Source of the DNA: an uncultured Anaerococcus sp.
Lineage (GTDB): Bacteria; Bacillota; Clostridia; Tissierellales; Peptoniphilaceae
Reading direction: 5' to 3'
Assembly: GCA_943913325.1 (NCBI GenBank)
Contig: CALTXP010000016.1
Location: 1 to 26,742 of the forward strand
DNA length: 26,742 nucleotides
Positions within the stretch are counted from its first letter, which is position 1; every line of letters starts with the position of its first letter. Positions 7,779 through 14,640 of the stretch are shown piece by piece. Position numbers and translations under genes: made by a program. The notes below the pieces were generated by a model. That model had not been told where the DNA came from. It did not search any database and saw only the letters and a program-made list of their open reading frames with translations.

Positions 7779-7793
7779 TAATTATACATTAAT

Positions 7794-7807
7794 AGTCATT
7801 TAAAATC
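7794..7807. promoter_or_regulatory. Operator-like half site O4
   Basis: AGTC-ATTTAAA-ATC centred at 7801, 30 bases from O3. The left half is identical to O3; the right half is degenerate. It lies just before the AGGAG ribosome site of the polymerase gene. Confidence 0.4.
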
Positions 7808-7820
7808 AATAGGAGTTTTT

Positions 7821-9055
7821 ATGAAAAGAGTAATACTACATTCGGATATGAACGCCTCCTATGCATCTATTGATGCAAAATTAAATTCAAAACTTAGTGT
7901 TATTCCTATGGCAGTTGCAGGAAGTTCTAAAAATCGTCATGGGATTATCCTTGCAAAAAGTGAAGAGGCAAAAAAAATGGGAGTTAAAACTGGAGAAGCA
8001 ATTTATAAAGCTAAAGCAAAATGTCCAGATATAACTTTAGTCTCACCTCATTATGAGGAGTATTTAAAGCATTCAAAAATGGTTTGTAATTTATACTATG
8101 AATATACCAACCAAGTAGAACCCTTTGATCTTGATGAATGTTATATAGATGTAACAGAATCGACCCATTTTTTTGGTTCTGGAGAAGATATTGCAGAAGA
8201 GATTAGAAATAGAATGAAAGATGAAATAGGTATTAGTGTAAGTGTTGGAGTTAGCTTTTGTAAAATTTTTGCAAAATTTGCTAGTGATATCAAAAAAACA
8301 GATACAGTTACTATCATAAGTGAGGAGAATTTTAAGGATAAAGTTTGGCCCTTAGAAGCTTGCGAAATGCTAGGTATAGGACATGCTACAGAGAGGAAAT
8401 TAAATAAAATAGGTACTTTTACTCTAGGTTAGTTAGCCAATGCACCAGTTGAGATATTAAAAAATATTTTAGGAGTAAATGGAATTTATCTTTGGCAATA
8501 TGCAAATGGTTTAGATATACGTCCAGTAGTAGATACAGACCAATAAAACTCATAGGAAAAAGTTGTACTTGTAAACGTGATTTATATACAAACAAAGAAG
8601 TTTTTAACGTTATGCAAGAACTTTCACTTTCGCTTTTAAAAAGCTTGAGAGAAGCAAAATTGGAAGCTAGTGGAGTAGAAGTTTTTGTTAGAAATAATAA
8701 GTTGCAAAACTTTAATTTTTTAGCTTCCTTACAGATGGCATCACAAAGTTCAATTATTTTAGTAAAAAGTGCTATAGAAGTTTTTAAAGAAAAATATAAT
8801 TGGTTATTTCCAGTCCATGCTGTAGGTAGTAGGGAAATAAATTTGTAAAATGAAGGATCAGCTAAGCAAATGGATATATTTTTAAATCACGAAAAACTTC
8901 AAAAAAAAAACGAAGATATAGACACGGCTATTTATAATATTAGAAAAAAATATGGTAAAAATTCTATAAGCTTCGCATCTCTTAAGCAAGGTATAGGCTT
9001 ACCAAGTGATATTACAGAAATAGTAACCCTATCAACTAGGCATTATAATGCTTAG
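7821..9055 (+). pseudogene. Y-family DNA polymerase (DinB/UmuC-like), disrupted
   Basis: Remains of an error-prone translesion polymerase of about 411 codons, the usual length for the family. The first open segment (7821-8432) keeps the catalytic acids Asp9, Asp105 and Glu106 (DMNASYAS; DLDECYID), the likely steric-gate Tyr14 and the SVGVSFCKIFAKFASD palm motif. TAG at 8430-8432 then interrupts a helix-hairpin region that continues in the same frame (LANAPVEILKNILGVNGIYLW) to about 8535. There the reading shifts to another frame (RPIKLIGKS...) and runs through the little-finger domain to TAA at 8846-8848. After that stop the same frame resumes (NEGSAKQMDIFLNHEKLQ...) to 9055. Three separate lesions argue for a decayed gene rather than one sequencing slip. 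The palm fragment alone would lack the DNA-grip domain. It is divergent from the XRE/ImmA operon, as in LexA-independent SOS-like cassettes. Confidence 0.88.
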
Positions 9056-9153
9056 AATGACTAGAAATAATATAAGTAGGAAAATCAAGAAAATATCTTA
9101 AAAAGAGGCGAGAGAGGAATTTTAAAAGAGATATTGTCTTTCTATTATTCATT

Positions 9154-9180
9154 CTGCAACAGCCTATTTTTGACCTTCTA
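9154..9180 (+). repeat. Solitary TTGCAACAG-family end
   Basis: CTGCAACAGCC followed by TATTTTTG, matching the right end of the TGTTGCAA elements elsewhere in the window. No left arm is evident. The 187 bases between the pseudogene and msrB hold nothing else I can support. Confidence 0.35.
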
Positions 9181-9241
9181 GGTATATGAGAATATATTTA
9201 ATATTTTTTAATAAGATTAGATTCGATAATATTAACAAGTT

Positions 9242-9682
9242 TTACTCAAAAATCTTTAAATATTCTCCATATCCTTCTTTTTCTAAATCATCTTTAGCAA
9301 TAAATTTTAAGGCAGCACCATTTATACAATATCTTAGCCCACCTAATTCTTTTGGACCATCTGGGAAAACATGACCTAGGTGAGAACCAGCATTTTTACT
9401 TTTTACTTCAGTTCTAACCATCCCAAAAGAAAAGTCTTCTTTTTCTTTTAACTCTGTTCCGTCAACTGGTTTTGTAAAAGAAGGCCGGCCACATCCAGCA
9501 TTGTATTTATCCTTGCTTGAGAAAAGTACTTCGCCAGATACCTTATCAACATAAATACCATCTTCATAGAAGTCATCATATTCTGACGAAAAAGGTCTTT
9601 CGGTTCTTGCATTTTGTGTTACTTCATATTCTAAAGTGCTAAGATTTTTTTTAAGTTCTTCATTACTAGGCTTTTTATACAT
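9242..9682 (-). CDS. msrB: Peptide methionine (R)-S-oxide reductase MsrB
   Basis: Repairs methionine-R-sulfoxide in oxidised proteins using thioredoxin-type reductant; cytosolic. The 146 residues match the SelR/MsrB fold: FSSEYDDFYEDGIYVDKVSGEVLFSS, NAGCGRPSF, SHLGHVFPDGP and the catalytic RYCINGAALKF with Cys119. Cys64 in GCGRPSF is the likely resolving cysteine. The CxxC zinc pairs of zinc-type MsrB are absent (YVDKVSG in place of the first pair), so this is the zinc-free subtype common in Firmicutes. The MsrA partner domain, often fused, is absent here. GGGAG precedes the ATG on the minus strand. It is convergent with the decayed polymerase and divergent from groES, so it has its own promoter. 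Confidence 0.95.
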   Translation of the reverse strand: MYKKPSNEELKKNLSTLEYEVTQNARTERPFSSEYDDFYEDGIYVDKVSGEVLFSSKDKYNAGCGRPSFTKPVDGTELKEKEDFSFGMVRTEVKSKNAGSHLGHVFPDGPKELGGLRYCINGAALKFIAKDDLEKEGYGEYLKIFE

Positions 9683-9755
9683 ACCATTCTCCCTAATCTT
9701 TTTAATATCTTACCCTATTTTATAGATTTGATTTTTTTTACTAAGGGTAGTACAT

Positions 9756-9793
9756 TATAAATGTAATTAGCAATTAGCACTACTGAGTGCTAA
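9756..9793 (+). promoter_or_regulatory. groESL promoter region with CIRCE operator (HrcA target)
   Basis: TTAGCAATT (9767-9775), nine bases, GAGTGCTAA (9785-9793): the 9-9-9 layout of CIRCE, with a perfect right arm and a left arm two bases off the TTAGCACTC consensus. TTAGCACT at 9774-9781 also forms a compact dyad with the right arm. A -10-like TATAAA lies at 9756-9761; no clear -35. HrcA repression with heat induction is expected. Confidence 0.8.
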
Positions 9794-9817
9794 AAGTATT
9801 AGACTAAGGAGATAAAA

Positions 9818-10099
9818 ATGGAATTAAAACCTATCGGAGATAGAGTGGTAATTAAAAAAGCTGAAGCAGAAAAAACAACACAATCAGGTATTGTTCTACC
9901 AGAATCTGCTCAAGAAAAACCAGTATATGCAGAAGTTGTTGCTATCAGTGATGATATTATAAATGATGAAGCAAAAAAAGATTCTCTTTCTGTAGGAGAT
10001 AAGGTAATCTATTCTCAATATGCAGGAACAGAAGTTAAACTTGATGATATAGATTATATAGTTGTTAAATATGTAGATATATTAGCAGTAGTAAGATAA
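9818..10099 (+). CDS. groES: Co-chaperonin GroES (Cpn10)
   Basis: The 10-kDa heptameric lid of the GroEL folding chamber, 93 residues, standard length. It begins MELKPIGDRVVIKKAEAEKTTQSGIVLPE, the conserved N-terminal strand followed by the mobile loop (about residues 18-33) that docks on GroEL, and contains GDKVIYSQYAGTEVKLD and the closing YIVVKYVDILAVV strand. AAGGAG at 9806-9811 lies six bases before ATG. It is the first gene of a two-gene operon with groEL 31 bases downstream, under CIRCE control. Confidence 0.97.
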   Translation: MELKPIGDRVVIKKAEAEKTTQSGIVLPESAQEKPVYAEVVAISDDIINDEAKKDSLSVGDKVIYSQYAGTEVKLDDIDYIVVKYVDILAVVR

Positions 10100-10130
10100 T
10101 AAGTTATATAAATAAGAAAGGATAAATAAA

Positions 10131-11753
10131 ATGGCTAAAGAAGTTAATTATGGCAAAGAAGCACGTGACGGTTTAGAACGTGGTATTGATAAATTAGCAG
10201 ATGCTGTAAAAGTAACTCTTGGACCAAAAGGACGCAATGTAGTTCTTGATAAATCATATGGTGCGCCAACAATTACTAATGATGGTGTAACAATTGCCCA
10301 AGAAATAGAACTAGAAGATAGATTTGAGAATATGGGAGCTCAACTTGTAAAAGAAGTTGCTACAAAGACAAATGATGTAGCAGGTGATGGTACAACAACA
10401 GCTACAGTATTAGCTCAATCAATCATCAAAGAAGGACTTAAAAACTTAGCAGCTGGAGCAAATCCAATTGTTTTAAATAAGGGGCTTAAAAAAGCAACAG
10501 ATGCTACAGTTGACTATATTAAAGAAAATTCTAAGGATATTGTAGATAAACAAGCTATCGAAAATGTTGGTACAATATCATCTGCAGATCCAGAAATCGG
10601 TAAATTCATTGCTGATGCTATGGAAAAAGTAGGTAATGATGGAGTAATCACAGTTGAAGAATCTAGAACAACTGATACTCACCTAGATGTTGTAGAAGGT
10701 ATGCAATTTGATAAAGGATACTTATCACCATACATGGCAACAGATGATGAAAAAATGGTTGCAGAACTTGATGATCCATACATCCTATTAACAGATAAGA
10801 AAATCTCAAATATCCAAGACTTATTACCTTTATTAGAACAAATAGTTCAAGAATCTCGTCCACTATTGATCATAGCTGATGATATAGAAGGAGAAGCACT
10901 AACAACACTTATCCTTAACAAATTAAGAGGAACATTTAATGTTGTAGCAGTAAAGGCTCCAGGCTATGGCGATAGACGTAAGGCTATGCTTGAAGATATA
11001 GCAATTCTAACAGGATCTACAGTAATCTCAGAAGACTTAAATATGGATCTAAAAGATACAGAAATCTCTATGCTAGGTTCTGCTAAGAAAGTAAAAGTTG
11101 ATAAAGACAATACAACAATTGTAGAAGGAAAAGGAGATAAAAATACTCTAGAAGAAAGAGTAAACCTAATCCGTCAACAAATAGAATCAGAAGAAAGCTC
11201 TTATGAAATAGAAAAATTACAAGAAAGAGTAGCAAAACTTGCAGGTGGAGTTGCAGTAATTAACGTAGGTGCAGCAACAGAAACAGAAATGCAAGAGAAA
11301 AAATACAGAATAGAAGATGCACTTTCAGCTACAAGAGCAGCAGTAGAAGAAGGTATTGTAGCAGGTGGTGGTGTAGTTCTTATAGGAGCTATCGAAAAAG
11401 TAATAGCTTTAAAAGATAGTCTTGAGGGAGACGAAAAAACAGGAGCAGCGATCATAGAAAAGGCTCTAGAAGCACCACTACGTCAAATAGTAGAAAACGC
11501 AGGAATGGACGGTTCAGTAATAGTTCAAAACGTAAAAGAATCCGGTAAAGACGAAGGATACGATGCGTATAATGATAAATATGTAAATATGTTTGACGCA
11601 GGAATAGTAGAACCAACAAAAGTAACAAGATCTGCCCTACAAAACGCAGTAAGCGTATCAGGAATGATACTTACAACAGAAGCAGCAGTAGCAGATATTC
11701 CAGAAGAAGAACCAGAAATGCCAGCAGCAGCAGGAATGCCTGGTATGTATTAA
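10131..11753 (+). CDS. groEL: Chaperonin GroEL (Cpn60)
   Basis: ATP-driven 14-mer folding chamber for newly made or stress-damaged cytosolic proteins. The 540-residue protein carries the nucleotide-binding signatures VTLGPKGRNVVLDKSYGAPTITNDGVTIA and NDVAGDGTTTATVLAQ, the apical block EGMQFDKGYLSPYM, KAPGYGDRRKAMLEDIAILTG, and the GroEL family pattern around AAVEEGIVAGGGVVL. The C-terminus ends AAAGMPGMY, a short tail instead of the GGM repeats of many bacteria. A ribosome site AAAGGA precedes ATG. It is co-transcribed with groES. I see no lesion. Confidence 0.98.
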   Translation: MAKEVNYGKEARDGLERGIDKLADAVKVTLGPKGRNVVLDKSYGAPTITNDGVTIAQEIELEDRFENMGAQLVKEVATKTNDVAGDGTTTATVLAQSIIKEGLKNLAAGANPIVLNKGLKKATDATVDYIKENSKDIVDKQAIENVGTISSADPEIGKFIADAMEKVGNDGVITVEESRTTDTHLDVVEGMQFDKGYLSPYMATDDEKMVAELDDPYILLTDKKISNIQDLLPLLEQIVQESRPLLIIADDIEGEALTTLILNKLRGTFNVVAVKAPGYGDRRKAMLEDIAILTGSTVISEDLNMDLKDTEISMLGSAKKVKVDKDNTTIVEGKGDKNTLEERVNLIRQQIESEESSYEIEKLQERVAKLAGGVAVINVGAATETEMQEKKYRIEDALSATRAAVEEGIVAGGGVVLIGAIEKVIALKDSLEGDEKTGAAIIEKALEAPLRQIVENAGMDGSVIVQNVKESGKDEGYDAYNDKYVNMFDAGIVEPTKVTRSALQNAVSVSGMILTTEAAVADIPEEEPEMPAAAGMPGMY

Positions 11754-11840
11754 AAGGCCCGTCCGGCCAGGAGAGGACCCACCACGGAGTGGTTTTGCTG
11801 AGCAAAAGGCCCACTTTCCCATAGTCATTAGTGGGGGGGT
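11754..11840 (+). other. GC-rich foldable intergenic island after groEL (candidate structured RNA or repeat)
   Basis: This stretch is far richer in G and C than the surrounding AT-rich DNA. It can form GGCC/GGCC at its 5' end and a hairpin AGTGGTTTTGC (11788-11798), loop TGA, GCAAAA then CCACT (11802-11815). A possible enclosing stem pairs ACCC and CCAC (11777-11785) with GTGGGGGGGT (11831-11840). It could be a 3'-UTR structure, a small RNA or a mobile repeat remnant; I do not recognise a named family. A minus-strand open frame crosses it but shows no protein signature. Confidence 0.4.
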
Positions 11841-11870
11841 AAAAAGAAATCTAAAAATCATAAAAATAAA

Positions 11871-11956
11871 TTAAAAAACTGGGCATGATATGATGTGTAC
11901 CCTCTTTATTGGACAAACCAGTAAGGAGGGTACATATCAATAGCCCAGTTTTTTAA
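11871..11956. terminator. Long hairpin terminator downstream of groEL, with nested TG...CA palindrome
   Basis: Perfect 14-bp arms TTAAAAAACTGGGC (11871-11884) and GCCCAGTTTTTTAA (11943-11956) give an A-run/T-run on both strands, suitable as a bidirectional terminator. Nested inside, 11896-11934 is a second near-perfect hairpin: TGTACCCTC/GAGGGTACA, then TTTATTGG/CCAGTAAG, loop ACAAA. Confidence 0.65.
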
Positions 11957-12009
11957 TATTTATAATTCCATTAATCAAAAATCCAATCAATAATAACTAA
12001 TCACCCACC

Positions 12010-12042
12010 CATTTCGACCGAGCAAAGCGAGCGGAGAAATCT
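12010..12042. repeat. ATTTCGACC-type hairpin repeat, copy A
   Basis: ATTTC (12011-12015) and GAAAT (12036-12040) flank ACCGAGCAAAGCGAGCGG; preceded by CACCCACC like copy C. The rest of the 381-base groEL-hydE gap holds the GC-rich island, the long hairpin and the hydE promoter. Confidence 0.7.
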
Positions 12043-12098
12043 CTAAGCTTTAGCTAGATAATTAAAATTATAATCATTAGTGAAAAACTCGGAAATAT

Positions 12099-12128
12099 TA
12101 GACAAATAAGCATCTTGCTTGATATAAT
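12099..12128 (+). promoter_or_regulatory. hydE promoter abutting the start codon
   Basis: TAGACA (12099-12104), an 18-base spacer and TATAAT (12123-12128). Only six bases separate the -10 box from ATG 12135 and no Shine-Dalgarno is present, so the mRNA is probably leaderless. Confidence 0.6.
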
Positions 12129-12134
12129 ATAATC

Positions 12135-13175
12135 ATGGAAAACTTAAAGAATACTGAATATTATTCAGATCAAACTCTAAAAAATTGGATAGAAAATGAG
12201 TCTATAAATGAGACTCTTGCAAATAAGGCGGATACAATACGTCGAAATATATATGGAAATGATGTTTACATAAGAGGACTAATAGAGTTCTCTAATTTCT
12301 GCAAAAATGATTGCCTTTATTGTGGAATAAGAAAGTCTAATAAAAATGTAGAGAGGTATAGACTATCACCACAAGAGATCATAGATTGTGCAGATATTGG
12401 CTATAAACTCGGCTTTAGAACCTATGTTATGCAAAGTGGTGAGGATACATATTATACTGATGATATGATTGTAAAAATTGTAGAAAATATAAAATCTAAG
12501 CATCCAGATACTGCCGTAACACTTTCTTTAGGAGAAAAGTCCTATGAATCTTACAAAAAATACTATAGTGCAGGCGCTGATAGATATTTACTCAGAGAAG
12601 AAACCTCAGATAGAGAACACTATAGTAAACTACACCCTTCTTTTATGAGTTTTGATCATAGGAGAGAGGCTTTATGGCAATTAAAAGAGATAGGATATCA
12701 AGTAGGTGGTGGCTTTATGGTAGATAGTCCCTACCAAACTACAGAAAATCTTATCTCTGACCTTAGATTTTTACAAGAACTAGAGCCAGATATGATAGGA
12801 ATTGGCCCATATCTAAGAAGTGATGGAACTCCCTTTAAAGACTTTAGCGACGGATCATTTACAAAAACTTTAAGGTTAGTATCCATACTTAGAATTCTAT
12901 TTCCTTATGCACTCATCCCAGCAACAACAGCTCTAGGTACAATTAATCCTCTAGGACGTGAAATGGGACTAAAAGCAGGAGCAAATGTTCTTATGCCAAA
13001 TTTATCTCCAACTATGTATAGAAAACAATATCAGCTTTATGATAATAAAATTTGTACAGGAGATGAAGCAGCAGAGTGCAAAGCTTGCTTAAGCTTAAGA
13101 GTAGACAAATCCGGCTATAAGATTGTTACAGATAAGGGAGATGTTATAACAAGACAAAAAGATTTAGTAATTTAA
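12135..13175 (+). CDS. hydE: [FeFe]-hydrogenase maturase HydE (radical SAM)
   Basis: Radical SAM enzyme that, with HydG and HydF, builds the 2Fe subcluster of [FeFe] hydrogenase; HydE acts on an HydG-derived iron-cyanide-carbonyl species on the way to the dithiomethylamine-bridged cluster. The 346 residues begin with a helical segment, then FSNFCKNDCLYCGIRKSN gives the CX3CX2C cluster site (Cys56, Cys60, Cys63). MQSGEDTYY and GGGFMVDSPYQT are family blocks. Near the C-terminus CX7CX2C (Cys307, Cys315, Cys318) is the optional second cluster site. BioB-like relatives were considered, but the surrounding hydG/hydF and the GIRKSN block favour HydE. The start is set by the promoter six bases upstream; no ribosome site is visible. 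It converges with hydG-hydF across a 307-base gap. Confidence 0.93.
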   Translation: MENLKNTEYYSDQTLKNWIENESINETLANKADTIRRNIYGNDVYIRGLIEFSNFCKNDCLYCGIRKSNKNVERYRLSPQEIIDCADIGYKLGFRTYVMQSGEDTYYTDDMIVKIVENIKSKHPDTAVTLSLGEKSYESYKKYYSAGADRYLLREETSDREHYSKLHPSFMSFDHRREALWQLKEIGYQVGGGFMVDSPYQTTENLISDLRFLQELEPDMIGIGPYLRSDGTPFKDFSDGSFTKTLRLVSILRILFPYALIPATTALGTINPLGREMGLKAGANVLMPNLSPTMYRKQYQLYDNKICTGDEAAECKACLSLRVDKSGYKIVTDKGDVITRQKDLVI

Positions 13176-13197
13176 CTTGTAATGATATTATTTATTT

Positions 13198-13262
13198 TGC
13201 AACAGCCCCATACTGTCTATAAAATATAACCATTTCGACCGAGCAAAGCGAGCGGAGAAATC
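13198..13262. repeat. TTGCAACAG end followed by ATTTCGACC-type repeat, copy B
   Basis: TTGCAACAG (13198-13206) lies 25 bases before the hairpin repeat ATTTCGACCG...CGGAGAAAT (13232-13261), which is identical to copy A over the whole hairpin. This pairing of both repeat families recalls the element at 5141-5236. Confidence 0.6.
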
Positions 13263-13362
13263 TTTGCAAATCCTTAAAAGTTAAACAAATTAAAGCCTTA
13301 CCAAACTCCTAATAAACTAAGAAATAAAAAAACTTAAATAAAAAAACAGCCTAGAATAATCA

Positions 13363-13406
13363 ATCACCCACCCATTTCGACCGAACAAAGTGAGTGGAGA
13401 AATCTC
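13363..13406. repeat. ATTTCGACC-type hairpin repeat, copy C
   Basis: ATTTC (13374-13378) and GAAAT (13399-13403) flank ACCGAACAAAGTGAGTGG. It shares the leading AATCACCCACCC with copy A. Differences from copy A keep the proposed pairing (one G-C becomes A-T, one G-C becomes G-T). Confidence 0.65.
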
Positions 13407-13466
13407 ATGATATCTTTCCGTACTTTAGGGATAAATATATCTTAATTTAATTTACTAATAAGCTAT

Positions 13467-13503
13467 AAAATAGACTACCAATCTAAACTTGATAGTCTAT
13501 TTT
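13467..13503 (-). terminator. Terminator of hydG-hydF overlapping the hydF stop codon
   Basis: Perfect 11-bp inverted repeat AAAATAGACTA (13467-13477) and TAGTCTATTTT (13493-13503). The hydF stop codon (13485-13483) lies in the 15-base loop, so the upstream arm is the last coding part of hydF. U-rich tract follows on the minus strand; it could also act for hydE on the plus strand. Confidence 0.6.
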
Positions 13504-14640
13504 ATCTAATATTCCCTTTAAATAAGCTATAGTTATTCCATAATTTGTCATTGGAATAGCTTTTTCTTTACATTTTTCAACCCTAGCCATGACACTTGCT
13601 CTATTAAACATACATGAGCCACATTCTATTATTAGATCGTATTTTTCAACATTTGGGAAATCTCCTCCTCTAGCAAAATCTATATTTACATCTGGATATT
13701 TTGCTTTTAACATCTTGGGAATTTTTACAGTTCCTATATCTTCTTCTATAGGTGGGTGAGTACAGACTTCTGCTATTAGTATATTATTTACTTTATGATC
13801 TAAAACCCTAACTGAATCTATAAAATAGTCACTATCTCCCTTAAATCCACTCATTAATACGGAAAAACTGGTTAGCCTACTTTCTTTTGGTTTTAATTTA
13901 TAAACATCCAAAAAAACTTTGGAATCGGTTATTATCAAATCAGGTGGATTTTTCAAATTTTTTATAGAGTTTTCAAAGTTTTCTAAGCTTGTTGATATAC
14001 AAGTTGCATTTTTATCTATAAGTTCCCTTATAGTCATCACCTGTGGCTTTATAAGTCTATCTTTAGGGGCAGCCTTATCTTGTGGCATAACAAGAACTAC
14101 AGTATCACCTTCATACACTAAGCTTCCAGTTATAGAAGTCTTTTTATCGACTTCTTTTTCTTGATAAATATTTTTTATCTTATCAAATAATTTATACCTA
14201 TCATCACTTCTCTTATCTATAGGGATAGGATCAAGATCTTTAAATTTTTTTAAAATCTTAGCTCCTTCATCTAAGTCTTGCTTAGGAGCTACATATATGA
14301 TAGGCTTATTTTCTTTTTTTAAATTTTCTACAAAGGTCAAATCATCGTCAATACTTAAAAGATATAAGAAAATATCAGCTTTGTCTATAAGCTTTATAGA
14401 CTTTTCTACACGTTTATCTGAAAGCTCTGTCTTATCATCTATACCAGCTGTATCTATAAAAAGAACAGGTCCTAGGCCATGGATTTCCATAGCCTTATTA
14501 ATAGGATCTGTTGTTGTACCCTTAGTATCTGATACTATAGCTATATCTTCACCAGCTAGGTAATTTAAAAGGGTGGACTTGCCAGAATTGGTATTACCAA
14601 AGAGAGCTATATGGATCCTTTCACCATTTGAAGTTCTCAT
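13483..14640 (-). CDS. hydF: [FeFe]-hydrogenase maturation GTPase HydF
   Basis: Scaffold GTPase that receives the 2Fe subcluster made by HydE and HydG and delivers it to apo-hydrogenase. The 385 residues have an N-terminal G domain (P-loop GNTNSGKST 15-23; G3 DTAG 63-66), a central dimerisation domain and a C-terminal cluster domain with Cys293-Thr-His295 and Glu339-Cys340-Gly-Ser-Cys343. Two departures from the family: the usual His of the HCxxC motif is Glu339, and the G4 element reads APKQD (118-122) where NKxD is standard. The CxH-to-ExxC spacing (43 residues) is slightly short. Conserved blocks DIGTVKIPKML, ARGGDFP and MFNRASVM leave the family in no doubt. ATG overlaps the hydG stop as ATGA, so the pair is co-translated. 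Confidence 0.93.
   Translation of the reverse strand: MRTSNGERIHIALFGNTNSGKSTLLNYLAGEDIAIVSDTKGTTTDPINKAMEIHGLGPVLFIDTAGIDDKTELSDKRVEKSIKLIDKADIFLYLLSIDDDLTFVENLKKENKPIIYVAPKQDLDEGAKILKKFKDLDPIPIDKRSDDRYKLFDKIKNIYQEKEVDKKTSITGSLVYEGDTVVLVMPQDKAAPKDRLIKPQVMTIRELIDKNATCISTSLENFENSIKNLKNPPDLIITDSKVFLDVYKLKPKESRLTSFSVLMSGFKGDSDYFIDSVRVLDHKVNNILIAEVCTHPPIEEDIGTVKIPKMLKAKYPDVNIDFARGGDFPNVEKYDLIIECGSCMFNRASVMARVEKCKEKAIPMTNYGITIAYLKGILDKIDYQV

Noticed and set aside
8430..8848. Stop-codon readthrough or recoding in the polymerase gene
   Set aside because: Two different stops (TAG and TAA) plus a frame change, with no shift or readthrough signal seen, fit decay better.
9186..9374. Plus-strand open frame at the msrB 3' end
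   Set aside because: Mostly antisense to msrB, whose motifs are unambiguous; composition is not protein-like.
11658..11861. Minus-strand open frame across the groEL end and GC-rich island
   Set aside because: Cys/Phe-rich translation without a recognisable motif, lying mostly antisense to groEL; no ribosome site.
12135..13175. hydE as biotin synthase BioB
   Set aside because: CX3CX2C is shared, but the C-terminal CX7CX2C and neighbouring hydG/hydF indicate HydE.
12010..13406. CRISPR array from the ATTTCGACC repeats
   Set aside because: Copies are far apart with irregular spacing, and contain internal dyads; no cas genes.
14638..14640. Frameshift between hydG and hydF
   Set aside because: The ATGA overlap is a normal coupled start; both proteins are full length.
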